Source of the DNA: Raineyella sp964402325
GTDB taxonomy: Bacteria; Actinomycetota; Actinomycetes; Propionibacteriales; Propionibacteriaceae
Length of the DNA: 64,000 bases
Direction: 5' to 3'
Assembly (NCBI GenBank): GCA_964402325.1
Contig: CAYOBI010000002.1
Coordinates: 75,016 to 139,015 of the forward strand
Shown: positions 56,408-64,000 of the stretch, one piece after another
How positions within the stretch are numbered: the stretch's first letter is position 1
Layout of the letters: each line of letters opens with the position of its first letter
The notes under the pieces: generated by a model
Database searches by the model: none
The model's input: only the letters and a program-made list of their open reading frames with translations
Told to the model about the DNA's origin: nothing
Position numbers and translations under genes: made by a program

Positions 56408-57250
56408 ATGGTGGATGGAAGCGCCAACTCCGACGACGAGGCGGCCCGCGCCGACGAGGCGGCCCGGATCGGTCCCGAGGCGGAGGCCGAGGCGGCCAGG
56501 GAGTCCGACCTGGTGGCCCAGTCGCCCACCGCCGCCCACCCGGGCGGTGCCCCCGAACCGCACACCGGTGACGTGGCCGGAAAGCTGAACTGGCTGCGGG
56601 CCGGGGTGCTCGGCGCCAACGACGGCATCGTCTCGACCGCCGGCCTGGTGGTCGGCGTGGCCGCGGTGAACCCGGGCGCGACGACGGCGATCCTGGTCGC
56701 CGGCATCGCCGGGCTGGTCTCCGGAGCGGTCTCGATGGCCCTGGGGGAGTACGTGTCGGTGTCGACCCAGCGCGACACCGAGAAGGCGCTGATCGCCAAG
56801 GAGACGTACGAGCTGGAGACCTTCCCCGACCAGGAGTTCGCCGAACTGGTCGGGCTCTACCGCCACCAGGGCCTGTCGAAGGAGACCGCGACCCGGGTCG
56901 CCCACGAGCTGACCGCGCACGACGCACTGGGCAGCCACCTGCACATCGAGCTCGGCATCGACGAGGACCAGCTGACCAACCCCTGGCAGGCGGCGATGGC
57001 CTCGGCGATCGCCTTCACCGTCGGGGCGGTGCTGCCGATCCTGGCGATGCTGCTCACCCCGGTGCCGTTGGCCAGGATCCCGGTCACCTTCGGGGTGGTA
57101 CTGGTGGCGCTCGGGCTCACCGGCGTGGTGAGCGCCCGGCTGGGCGGCGCCCGGAAGGGGCCGGCCGTTGTCCGCCTGCTCGTCGGCGGCGGACTCGGGA
57201 TGGCCATCACCTACGGCATCGGCACCCTGCTGGGGGTCGGCGTCGGCTGA
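56408..57250 (+). CDS. VIT family (CCC1-like) metal transporter
   Basis: A 280-residue membrane protein. After an acidic, Ala/Glu-rich N-terminal extension of about 55 residues comes LRAGVLGANDGIVSTAGLVV, the family signature, then SGAVSMALGEYVSVSTQRDTEKA with the metal-binding Glu/Met of helix 2, a helical cytoplasmic segment with ELTAHDALGSHL, and three C-terminal helices. Relatives move Fe2+ or Mn2+ into vacuoles or out of the cell. The extension is longer than usual. The 3-prime end overlaps the hydrolase gene by 40 bases. Confidence 0.88.
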   Translation: MVDGSANSDDEAARADEAARIGPEAEAEAARESDLVAQSPTAAHPGGAPEPHTGDVAGKLNWLRAGVLGANDGIVSTAGLVVGVAAVNPGATTAILVAGIAGLVSGAVSMALGEYVSVSTQRDTEKALIAKETYELETFPDQEFAELVGLYRHQGLSKETATRVAHELTAHDALGSHLHIELGIDEDQLTNPWQAAMASAIAFTVGAVLPILAMLLTPVPLARIPVTFGVVLVALGLTGVVSARLGGARKGPAVVRLLVGGGLGMAITYGIGTLLGVGVG

Positions 57251-58044
57251 CGGCCCGCCCGCAGGTAGAGCGCGTGCAGCGCGCCGGCCACCGCGGCGGG
57301 GGCCTCGGCGTGGGTGAAGTGGCCCGCCTCGGGGATCTCCACCAGGTCGACGTGGGCGAGGTGGCCGGCCAGGTGCCGGGCAGCCTCGGCGCCGGTCATC
57401 GCGTCGTGCGCGCCGCGGAGCACCAGGGCGGGCGCGCTGATCATCTCCAGGGCGGCGAGCCGGTCGGGCCGGGCTGCCATCGCCCGCTGGGCCCAGGCGA
57501 TTCCGGCCACCGGGGCCTGCCGCAGCGCCTCCCGGACGGTGGCCACCACCGCGGGCCGGTTGACCAGCGTGATCGGGCTCAGGCCGGCCTCCAGCAGGCC
57601 GAGCACCACGGTGTTGCCCGCCGCGCCCTCCGCCTCGGCGGCCATCGCCAGCCGGTTCGCCCGGGCCTGGTCGCCGTCCGCCTCCGCCTTGGTGTCCAGC
57701 AGGGCCAGGCCGGCGAGCACCGCGGGACGCTCGGCGGCGATCGCCAGGGCCACATAGCCACCCATCGACAGGCCTGCGACGACGGCCCGGACGACGCCGA
57801 GCTCGGCCAGGTCGGCGACCACGGCCTGCGCGTACGCCGACAGTGAGGGCTCGCCCACCGGTAGTGGGGAGGCGCCGAAGCCGGGGGCGTCGACGGTCAG
57901 CACCGGCACGTCGTCGAGCTCGCTCACCACGTCGTGCCACATCGAGGCGTCGAACGGGAAGGCGGGCAGCAGCACCAGCGGCAGGGCGTTGATCGGGCCC
58001 TGCGCCGGTGCCGTCCCGTGGCGGTGCCAGGCAAGAATCGTCAT
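57211..58044 (-). CDS. Alpha/beta hydrolase
   Basis: A 277-residue alpha/beta-hydrolase. The nucleophile elbow is VAGLSMGGYVALAI (Ser in GLSMGG), an oxyanion region LVLLPAFPFDASMW, and the late His in EIPEAGHFTHAEAP; the acid is likely the Asp in RGAHDAMTG. No signal peptide, so it is cytosolic. The substrate, an ester, lactone or thioester, is unknown. ATG at 58044 gives MTILAWHRHG; ATG at 58053 is possible. It is convergent with the VIT gene and divergent from the NmrA-like gene. Confidence 0.82.
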   Translation of the reverse strand: MTILAWHRHGTAPAQGPINALPLVLLPAFPFDASMWHDVVSELDDVPVLTVDAPGFGASPLPVGEPSLSAYAQAVVADLAELGVVRAVVAGLSMGGYVALAIAAERPAVLAGLALLDTKAEADGDQARANRLAMAAEAEGAAGNTVVLGLLEAGLSPITLVNRPAVVATVREALRQAPVAGIAWAQRAMAARPDRLAALEMISAPALVLRGAHDAMTGAEAARHLAGHLAHVDLVEIPEAGHFTHAEAPAAVAGALHALYLRAGRQPTPTPSRVPMP

Positions 58045-58137
58045 GGGGCCCATCGTGCCAGCCCGGGCAATCGGTCCGGCGGAGCCGGTACCTTTCGGGC
58101 ACTGGCGCGCAGGCCCCCGGAGGCTTACCGTGGCCCC

Positions 58138-58977
58138 ATGATCGCTGTGACCGGAGCCACAGGGCGACTGGGCGGCAGGATCGCCCGCCGACTGGCCGAT
58201 GCAGGTGTCGCACAGCGACTCCTCGTCCGTGACGTACGCCGCGCGCCCGTCCTGCCGGGCGCGACCGCGGCCCGGGCGCCGTACGGGGACACCGATGCCC
58301 TCCGGCAGGCCCTGCGGGGCGTGCACACCGTGCTGATGGTCTCCGCGACGGAGTCGGAGGACCGGCTGGGCCAGCACCTGTCCTTCATCAGGGCCGCCCG
58401 GGCCGCCGGCGTCCAGCACATCGTCTACACGTCCTTCTTCGGCGCGGCACCCGAGGCCACCTTCCGGTTGGCCCGGACGCACTGGCACACCGAGCAGGCG
58501 CTGCGCGCGGCCGGCCCTGCCTGGACCTTTCTGCGGGACTGCCTCTACGCCGACTTCCTGCCCGGCATGGTCGAGGACGTGGCCGACGGCGGGGTGATCC
58601 GTGGGCCGGCCGGCAACGGCCGGGTCGCCGCCGTCGCCCAGGACGACGTCGCCGACGTCGCCGCCGCCGTGCTGCTCCGCCCGGCGGCCCACGCCGGCCT
58701 GACGTACGACCTGACCGGCCCCGAGGAGCTGGCGCTGGCCGACATCGCCGCGATCCTCTCCCGGGCCCAGGGCCGGCCGATCCGTTACGAGGAGGAGGAC
58801 ACCGAGCAGGCGTACGCCTCGCGGGCGCGCTACGGGGCGCCGGCCTGGCAGGTCGAGGCCTGGGTGTCCACCTACGAGGCGATCGCGAACGGCGAGATGG
58901 GCCCGGCCAGCCGCGACGTCGCCGCGGTGCTCGGCCGCCCGGCGACCCGGGTGGCGGAACTCTTCCCGCAGCGGTGA
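58138..58977 (+). CDS. NmrA-like NAD(P)-binding protein (quinone oxidoreductase 2 type)
   Basis: A 279-residue atypical short-chain dehydrogenase. The nucleotide site is AVTGATGRLGGRIARRLADA, followed by LLVRDVRRAPVLPGA, and later HIVYTSFFGAAPEATF and WTFLRDCLYADFLPGM. This resembles QorB/NmrA-like proteins, which bind NADP(H) and reduce quinones or sense redox state. TACCGT (58126-58131) ends six bases before the ATG, the leaderless form. It is followed by the osmoprotectant importer genes but with its own gap. Confidence 0.8.
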   Translation: MIAVTGATGRLGGRIARRLADAGVAQRLLVRDVRRAPVLPGATAARAPYGDTDALRQALRGVHTVLMVSATESEDRLGQHLSFIRAARAAGVQHIVYTSFFGAAPEATFRLARTHWHTEQALRAAGPAWTFLRDCLYADFLPGMVEDVADGGVIRGPAGNGRVAAVAQDDVADVAAAVLLRPAAHAGLTYDLTGPEELALADIAAILSRAQGRPIRYEEEDTEQAYASRARYGAPAWQVEAWVSTYEAIANGEMGPASRDVAAVLGRPATRVAELFPQR

Positions 58978-59032
58978 CGGGCCGATGTCGGCGGTCTGTG
59001 CTTGACTGGCCGCATTCGACGACAGGACAGCC

Positions 59033-59851
59033 ATGATCCGGTTCGACCACGTCAACAAGCGCTTCCCCGACGGCACCGTCGCCGTCGAGGACTTCTCCCT
59101 CGAGGTGCCCTCGCACCGGGTCGCGGTACTGCTGGGCTCGTCGGGCTGCGGCAAGACGACCCTGCTGCGGATGGTGAACCGGATGGTCGACCCGTCCGGC
59201 GGCAGCGTCCGGATCGACGACGACGACGTCGCCGACCTCGACCCCGTCGCCCTGCGGCGCCGGATCGGGTACGTGATGCAGAGCGCCGGCCTGCTGCCGC
59301 ACCGGACGGTCGCCGACAACGTCGCCACGGTCCCGCTGCTCGAGGGTGCCGACCGGCGCACCGCGCACCGACGGGCGTACGAGCTGCTCGAGCTGGTCGG
59401 CCTCGATCCCGACACGCTGGCCCGGCGCTACCCCTCGCAGCTGTCCGGCGGGCAGCGGCAGCGGGTCGGGGTGGCCCGGGCGCTCGCCTCCGACCCGAAC
59501 ATCCTGCTGATGGACGAGCCGTTCGGCGCGGTCGACCCGGTCGTCCGCCGCGACCTGCAACAGGAGATGCTGCGGATCCAGGCCGAGCTGGGCAAGACCG
59601 TCGTCTTCGTCACCCACGACGTGGACGAGGCGTTCCTGCTCGGCGACGAGGTGCTGGTGCTGCGCACCGGGGCCCGGATCGCCCAGGCGGGCACGGCGGA
59701 ACAGATCATGGCCCACCCCGCCGACGAGTTCGTCGCGGAGTTCATCGGCGGCGCCCGGCGCCGGCTGCACACCGAGCCGCGCGACGGTGTGCTGGCCGTC
59801 CTCGACGCCGACGGCCGGCTGACCGGCTTCGCCGAGCGGTGGGCGGGCTGA
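59033..59851 (+). CDS. ABC transporter ATPase, OpuC/ProV-like osmoprotectant importer
   Basis: A 272-residue ATPase. Walker A GSSGCGKTT (35-43), signature LSGGQRQRVGVARAL, Walker B ILLMDEPFGAVD and the H-loop VFVTHDVDEAFLL are intact. After about residue 220 a short regulatory tail replaces the full tandem CBS domains. It drives uptake of glycine betaine, choline or a similar compatible solute with the two permeases and binding protein that follow. It is the first gene of the four-gene operon; the next starts two bases after its stop. Confidence 0.92.
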   Translation: MIRFDHVNKRFPDGTVAVEDFSLEVPSHRVAVLLGSSGCGKTTLLRMVNRMVDPSGGSVRIDDDDVADLDPVALRRRIGYVMQSAGLLPHRTVADNVATVPLLEGADRRTAHRRAYELLELVGLDPDTLARRYPSQLSGGQRQRVGVARALASDPNILLMDEPFGAVDPVVRRDLQQEMLRIQAELGKTVVFVTHDVDEAFLLGDEVLVLRTGARIAQAGTAEQIMAHPADEFVAEFIGGARRRLHTEPRDGVLAVLDADGRLTGFAERWAG

Positions 59852-59852
59852 G

Positions 59853-60509
59853 ATGCGCTGGGCCCTTGCGAACGCCGGCCAGATCGGGGCCCTGGCGCTC
59901 AACCACGTCGTCATCGCGGTGCCGCCGATCATCCTGTCGCTGCTGGTCTCGATCCCGCTCGGCTGGTGGGCGCACCGCAGCGCCCGGGTCCGCGGGGTGC
60001 TGCTCGCCGGCAGCGGCTTCCTGTACGCGCTGCCCTCGCTGCCGCTGTTCGTGATCCTGCCGGTGCTGCTCGGCACCCGGATCCTCGACCCGGTCAACGT
60101 GGTGGTGGCGCTGACCCTGTACGGCATCGCGCTGATGGTGCGGACGTCCGCCGAGGCCTTCGACGCCGTCGACCGGACCGTACGGGACAGTGCCGTCGCG
60201 GTCGGCCACAGCCCGGTGCAGCGGTTCTGGCGGGTCGACCTGCCGCTGGCCGGGCCGCCGCTGCTCGCCGGGCTGCGGGTGGTCAGTGCCTCGACGCTGT
60301 CCCTGGTGTCGGTCGGGGCGCTGATCGGGGTCCGCTCGCTGGGCTACTTCTTCACCGACGGCTACTCCCGCAGCTTCGTCACCGAGATCGCCGTGGGGAT
60401 CATCGGCACGGTGGTGCTGGCGCTGGTCTTCGACGGGCTGCTGGTCCTCGGCGGGCGGATCGCGCTGCCCTGGGTGCGCGCCACCGACACCCGGACGGGG
60501 GCCGCATGA
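59853..60509 (+). CDS. Osmoprotectant ABC permease 1 (OpuCB/OpuCD-like)
   Basis: A 218-residue permease with about five helices. The family start is QIGALALNHVVIAVPPIILS, and the ATPase-coupling loop is SAVAVGHSPVQRFWRVDLPLA (EAA-type). It forms the channel with permease 2. Its ATG follows the ATPase stop by one base, and its own stop overlaps the next start (ATGA). Confidence 0.9.
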   Translation: MRWALANAGQIGALALNHVVIAVPPIILSLLVSIPLGWWAHRSARVRGVLLAGSGFLYALPSLPLFVILPVLLGTRILDPVNVVVALTLYGIALMVRTSAEAFDAVDRTVRDSAVAVGHSPVQRFWRVDLPLAGPPLLAGLRVVSASTLSLVSVGALIGVRSLGYFFTDGYSRSFVTEIAVGIIGTVVLALVFDGLLVLGGRIALPWVRATDTRTGAA

Positions 60510-61195
60510 GCTTCGTCCTCGCCGCCCTCGCCTGGATCGTCGACCCCGCCCACTGGCCCGGGCCCGGCGGCATCGCCGAGCGGCTGGCCCAGCACCTGTG
60601 GTATTCGGTGCTCGCCGTGCTGCTCGCCGGGGTGATCGCGCTGCCGCTCGGGCTGTGGATCGGCCACACCGGCCGCGGCCGGGCAGCGGCGATCGGACTG
60701 TCCGGTGCGCTGCGCGCCCTGCCGTCGCTCGGCCTGCTGACCTTCCTCGCGGTGGCACTGGGGGTCGGCATCGACCAGGCCCTGCTGCCGTCGACGGTCG
60801 TGCTCGCCGTGCTCGCGATCCCGCCGATCCTCGCCGGGGCGTACGCCGGGGTGGAGGCGATCGACCCCGACGTCGTCGACGGCGCCCGGGCCGTCGGGAT
60901 GAGCGAGCGCCAGATCGTCACCGGGGTGGAGATGCCACTCGCGGCCCCGATGATCCTCGGTGGCTTCCGCTCCGCCATGCTCCAGGTGATCGCCACCGCG
61001 ACGATCGCCGCCTACCTGGGACTGGGCGGGCTCGGCCGGTACATCCTCGACGGGCTGCCGGTCCGGGACTACCCGCGGATGCTCGCCGGCGCCCTCCTCG
61101 TCACCCTGCTCGCCCTCCTCGTCGACGGCCTGCTCACCCTGCTCCAGGACCGCCTCACCACCGCCGGCGTCCGTGCCTCGACCGGCGCGGACTGA
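60506..61195 (+). CDS. Osmoprotectant ABC permease 2 (OpuCB/OpuCD-like)
   Basis: A 229-residue permease with about six helices. LAQHLWYSVLAVLLAGVIAL opens the membrane part; the coupling loop is GARAVGMSERQIVTGVEMPLA and TATIAAYLGLGGLGRYILDG follows. ATG at 60506 overlaps the previous stop by four bases; longer upstream frames are shadows. It pairs with permease 1 as in OpuC-type importers, which have two different permeases. Confidence 0.9.
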   Translation: MSFVLAALAWIVDPAHWPGPGGIAERLAQHLWYSVLAVLLAGVIALPLGLWIGHTGRGRAAAIGLSGALRALPSLGLLTFLAVALGVGIDQALLPSTVVLAVLAIPPILAGAYAGVEAIDPDVVDGARAVGMSERQIVTGVEMPLAAPMILGGFRSAMLQVIATATIAAYLGLGGLGRYILDGLPVRDYPRMLAGALLVTLLALLVDGLLTLLQDRLTTAGVRASTGAD

Positions 61196-61218
61196 CACGA
61201 CCACCCGGAAGGAAACCC

Positions 61219-62142
61219 ATGAACCGCCGACCCGTACGCCTCCTGGCCCTGGCCGCAGCGCTGCTGCTGGCCCTGGCCGGGTGCGCCACCTCCAGCCCGA
61301 CGTCGGGCAGTTCCACCGCCGCAGCCTCCGGCACCGTCCGGATCGGCTCGGCCAACTTCCCCGAGTCCGAGATCATCGCCGAGCTCTACGCCCAAGCCCT
61401 CGAGGCCAAGGGTGTGAAGGTCGACCGCCACATGCAGATCGGTGCCCGGGACATCTACATCGGCGCCCTCAAGGACGGCTCGATCGACCTGGTGCCGGAG
61501 TACACCGGCAACCTGCTGCAGTACTTCGACGCCAAGACCACCGCGACCACCCCGGCCGAGGTCGACAAGGCACTCGGCACCGCCGCGCCGTCCGGCCTGA
61601 CCGTGCTCACCCCGGCGCCCGCCGAGGACAAGGACTCCTACAACGTGACCAAGGAGTTCTCCGACAAGAACCACATCACCTCGCTGGCCGACCTGGCCTC
61701 CTACTCCGGCACCCTCAAGGTCGGCGGCAACCCGGAGATGGCCGAGCGTCCGTACGGCCCCAAGGGGCTCACCTCGGTCTACGGGGTGCCCGCGGACCGG
61801 ATCAGTTTCGTGGCGATCTCCGACGGCGGTGGCCCGCTGACGGTCAAGGCGCTCAAGGAGGGCCAGGTCGACCTGGCCGACATCTACTCCACCACGCCGG
61901 CGATCAAGGAGAACGGGTTCGTCACGCTGGCCGACCCGAAGAACATGATCATGCCGCAGAACGTCGTCCCGCTGGTCACCACCACAGCGGCCACCCAGAC
62001 CGTCCGCGACACCCTGGACAAGGTGTCGGCGGTGCTCACCACCGATGACCTGCTGGCGATGAACAGCCGCAACCAGGGCACCGAGAAGGCCTCCCCGGCC
62101 CAGGTCGCCAAGGACTGGCTGAAGCAGAAGAGCCTGGTCTGA
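61219..62142 (+). CDS. Osmoprotectant-binding lipoprotein (OpuCC/OsmF-like)
   Basis: A 307-residue lipoprotein. The signal peptide ends in LALAGC with Cys22 as the lipid site, then a Ser/Thr/Ala linker. The type II binding fold has IGSANFPESEIIAELYAQAL, QIGARDIYIGALKDGSIDLV with PEYTGNLLQYF, and GQVDLADIYSTTPAI. PEYTG is typical of the OpuC/ProX-like choline and betaine binders. GGAAGGAAA is the ribosome site. It is the last gene of the importer operon. Confidence 0.92.
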   Translation: MNRRPVRLLALAAALLLALAGCATSSPTSGSSTAAASGTVRIGSANFPESEIIAELYAQALEAKGVKVDRHMQIGARDIYIGALKDGSIDLVPEYTGNLLQYFDAKTTATTPAEVDKALGTAAPSGLTVLTPAPAEDKDSYNVTKEFSDKNHITSLADLASYSGTLKVGGNPEMAERPYGPKGLTSVYGVPADRISFVAISDGGGPLTVKALKEGQVDLADIYSTTPAIKENGFVTLADPKNMIMPQNVVPLVTTTAATQTVRDTLDKVSAVLTTDDLLAMNSRNQGTEKASPAQVAKDWLKQKSLV

Positions 62143-62163
62143 GCCGGGTCGGGCGGCCTGCCC

Positions 62164-63144
62164 TCAGTACTGACCCTTGCCGTGGTAGGGGCGCAGGCCG
62201 TCCACCGGCACCTGGCCGAGCCGGCCGTGCTGGAAGTCCTCGAACGCCTGCATGATCTCGGCACGGGTGTTCATCACGAACGGGCCGTACTGCACGACCG
62301 GGTCGCCGATCGGCAGGCCGCCGAGCAGCAGCACCTCCAGCACCGGCTCCTTGCCGGACTGCCCGCCGTCCGCGGCGATCGTCAGCCGGTCGCCGGCGCC
62401 CATCACCGCCAGCTGGCCGGAGTGCACCGGGCGGGCGTCGCCCCCGACGGTGCCACGGCCCGCCAGCACGTAGACCAGGCTGTTGAAGTCCTTGCGCCAC
62501 GGCAGCGACAGCCGCTCGCCCGGGGCGACGGTCGCGTGCGCCATCGTGATCGGGGTGTGCGTCGAGCCGGGGCCGGCGTGGCCGTCGATGTCCCCGGCGA
62601 TGACGCGCACCAGCGCGCCGGCGTCGGAGGAGGCGAGCAGGCCGACCTGGCCGCCCTCGAGGTTCTGGTAGCGCGGCGCGATCATCTTGTCCCGGGCCGG
62701 CAGGTTCACCCACAGCTGGATGCCGTGGAACAGGCCGCCGGCGTCGACCAGCTCGGCCGGCGGGGTCTCGATGTGCAGCACGCCCTGCCCGGCGGTCATC
62801 CACTGGGTGGCGCCGTCGGTGATCATCCCGCCACCGCCGTGCGAGTCCTGGTGCTGGAACCGGCCGTCCATGATGTACGTGACGGTCTCGAAACCGCGGT
62901 GCGGGTGCCAGTCGGTGCCCCGGGCCTCACCCGGGGCGTACTCCACCTCGCCCATCTGGTCCATGTGGACGAACGGGTCGAGCAGCTCGTGCGGGACACC
63001 GGCGAACGCGCGGCGGACCGGGAACCCCTCGCCCTCGAACGAGCTGGGTGCGGTCGTCACGGCGAGGGCGGTGCGCTCGGTCTCGTCCGGCCGGGCGGGG
63101 GTGATGCGCGGCAGCGTCAGGGTGTCAGCGGTCACGGCGGGCAT
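62164..63144 (-). CDS. Pirin family protein
   Basis: A 326-residue double-cupin pirin. The metal site is in DWHPHRGFETVTYIMDGRFQ (two His), HQDSHGGGG and the late QWMTAGQGVLHIETPP with His and Glu. Some bacterial pirins are quercetin dioxygenases, others bind metabolic enzymes; the role here is open. ATG at 63144 follows GAGGAGAG; an upstream ATG at 63177 is less likely. A TTGAC-AC-GTCAA inverted repeat lies about 60 bases upstream. Confidence 0.9.
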   Translation of the reverse strand: MPAVTADTLTLPRITPARPDETERTALAVTTAPSSFEGEGFPVRRAFAGVPHELLDPFVHMDQMGEVEYAPGEARGTDWHPHRGFETVTYIMDGRFQHQDSHGGGGMITDGATQWMTAGQGVLHIETPPAELVDAGGLFHGIQLWVNLPARDKMIAPRYQNLEGGQVGLLASSDAGALVRVIAGDIDGHAGPGSTHTPITMAHATVAPGERLSLPWRKDFNSLVYVLAGRGTVGGDARPVHSGQLAVMGAGDRLTIAADGGQSGKEPVLEVLLLGGLPIGDPVVQYGPFVMNTRAEIMQAFEDFQHGRLGQVPVDGLRPYHGKGQY

Positions 63145-63200
63145 GATCTCTCCTCGGGTCTCCTCGGATGGGGCCACGTGGTGTGGTGACTCCTAAACAG

Positions 63201-63212
63201 TTGACACGTCAA
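63201..63212. promoter_or_regulatory. Inverted repeat TTGAC-AC-GTCAA upstream of pirin gene
   Basis: Perfect five-base arms around two bases, in the divergent gap between the pirin gene and the NAD(P)-binding protein gene. It has the form of MarR-type operators and overlaps a possible -35 box. No MarR gene is in the window. Confidence 0.4.
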
Positions 63213-63290
63213 TCATATTCCGCCGGGGTGCTGCCGGGGAAGACCCGTGCCGTGCTGGGCAATGGCCGGGCGCCGGGTTAGCGTGAGGCC

Positions 63291-63938
63291 ATGGCAACGA
63301 TCGTGATCATCGGTGGGCACGGCAAGGTCGCGCTGCGGCTGGCGCCCCTGCTCGTCGCGGACGGGCACCGGGTGCTGTCCTGGGTGCGCCGCGAGGACCA
63401 GCTCGACGACGTCCGGGCGACCGGGGCCGAGGCTGTGCTCGCCGACGCGGAGTCGATGGACGTCGCGGCGATGGCGGCCGCACTGGCCGGGGCCGACGCC
63501 GTCGTCTGGTCCGCGGGCGCCGGCGGAGGTGACCCGGCCCGGACGTACGCGGTGGACCGCGACGCGGCGATCCGGTCGATGCGGGCCGCCGAACAGGCAG
63601 GCGTACGTCGCTACCTGATGGTGTCCTGGGCCGGGTCGGTGCCCGACCTCGGGGTCCCGGCCGACAGTTCCTTCTTCCCGTACGCCGACGCCAAGCTCGC
63701 CGCGGACGAGGCGCTGCGGGCGACGTCCCTGGACTGGACCATCCTCGGGCCGGGCACGCTGACCCTGGACGAGCCCTCCGGCCGGGTCGAGACCGGGGTC
63801 GGGTCCGGACGGCCGACCTCGCGGGCGAACGTGGCGCTGGCCGTCCGTGAGGCCCTGGCGCAGCCGGCGACGATCGGGCGGTTCATCCCGTTCGGCGACG
63901 GTGAGGTGCCGATCGCCGAGGCGTTCGCGGCGCTCTGA
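63291..63938 (+). CDS. NAD(P)-binding SDR-like protein (YwnB/NmrA-like)
   Basis: A 215-residue atypical SDR with a Rossmann start IVIIGGHGKVALRLAPLL (GGxGKV in place of GxxGxxG), RYLMVSWAGSVPDLG, and YADAKLAADEALRATSLDWT with the Y/K-containing helix. This fits the SDR_a5/NAD(P)H-binding group; the reaction is unknown. TAGCGT (63279-63284) ends six bases before the ATG, again leaderless. The next gene starts 35 bases later on the same strand. Confidence 0.8.
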   Translation: MATIVIIGGHGKVALRLAPLLVADGHRVLSWVRREDQLDDVRATGAEAVLADAESMDVAAMAAALAGADAVVWSAGAGGGDPARTYAVDRDAAIRSMRAAEQAGVRRYLMVSWAGSVPDLGVPADSSFFPYADAKLAADEALRATSLDWTILGPGTLTLDEPSGRVETGVGSGRPTSRANVALAVREALAQPATIGRFIPFGDGEVPIAEAFAAL

Positions 63939-63973
63939 GGGCCGGGGGCGGTGCGGGGGCTAGGTTGGTGCCC

Positions 63974-64000
63974 ATGACGCAATCGTGGGATCCCGCCCTG
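63974..64000 (+). CDS. Start of a gene cut by the window end
   Basis: ATG ACG CAA TCG TGG GAT CCC GCC CTG encodes MTQSWDPAL and continues past the window. TAGGTT (63961-63966) lies seven bases before the ATG. Nothing can be said of function. Confidence 0.45.

Overview
The window is a 64 kb piece of a very GC-rich (about 70%) genome with dense, mostly operonic genes, many GTG starts and ATGA/GTGA stop-start overlaps. A 13E12-type HNH endonuclease, a WhiB-like protein, the proteasome activator Bpa, GTP-dependent PckG, an actinobacterial citrate synthase and TANNNT -10 boxes all point to a high-GC Actinomycetota. A corrinoid pathway of the anaerobic type (CbiX, CbiG, CobJ) fits Propionibacteriales-like relatives, but the family is an inference. 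Two runs of exactly 100 N (36424-36523 and 53687-53786) mark scaffold joins, so this is a draft assembly.

Layout. 1-1.3 kb: tail of an acyl-CoA ligase, a small membrane protein and a polyamine-type acetyltransferase. 1.3-3.2 kb: HNH endonuclease whose reading frame runs antisense into cobD. 2.9-5.9 kb: cobT-cobS-cobD behind a cobalamin riboswitch and a 14-codon Cys/His leader ORF. 5.9-7.5 kb: CDF metal exporter, a tiny CxxC membrane protein behind a CsoR-like palindrome, and trmL. 7.5-10.5 kb: pseudouridine synthase, tRNA-Gly, MFS exporter, mug. 10.5-14.5 kb: arsenic island (arsC-acr3 divergent from arsR-arsD-arsA) with paired operators. 14.5-20.2 kb: DHA kinase, citrate synthase, GH13 enzyme, EcsC protein. 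20.2-29.7 kb: aat, a mannosyltransferase-like protein, larC-larB, pheA, a lipoprotein, a PAP2/lipid kinase fusion, serS and a HAD phosphatase. 29.7-34.3 kb: WhiB-HTH protein, bpa, quinone reductase, two tRNA-Ser genes and an LCP ligase. 34.5-43.1 kb: acs, then a cluster resembling an N-succinyl-amino-acid (D- to L-amino acid) pathway with twin operators, then pckG. 43.4-48.9 kb: tRNA-Arg and a second corrinoid locus (cobH; cbiX-sirC, cbiG-cobJ, cobM, cobI). 48.9-53.7 kb: NUDIX, DUF2461, cold-shock protein, 2H phosphoesterase, YcaQ-like glycosylase, TrpB2. 53.8-58.1 kb: potassium-channel protein, DUF6394, a RyR-domain remnant, VIT transporter, hydrolase. 58.1-64 kb: NmrA-like protein, an OpuC-type osmoprotectant importer, pirin, an NAD(P)-binding protein and the start of a further gene.

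How it fits together. The two cob loci together give much of the corrin ring methylation steps and the lower-ligand assembly; cobA, cobK, cbiA/cobQ and others must lie elsewhere. acs, gltA and pckG are central carbon genes. The commonest regulatory architecture seen is leaderless: at least a dozen genes have a TANNNT box exactly six bases before the start codon. The most distinctive points are the riboswitch-leader peptide-cobT region, the N-succinyl-amino-acid-like cluster with its twin 11-bp operators and an HTH-less SIS protein, and the arsenic divergon in which one palindrome covers both -35 boxes.
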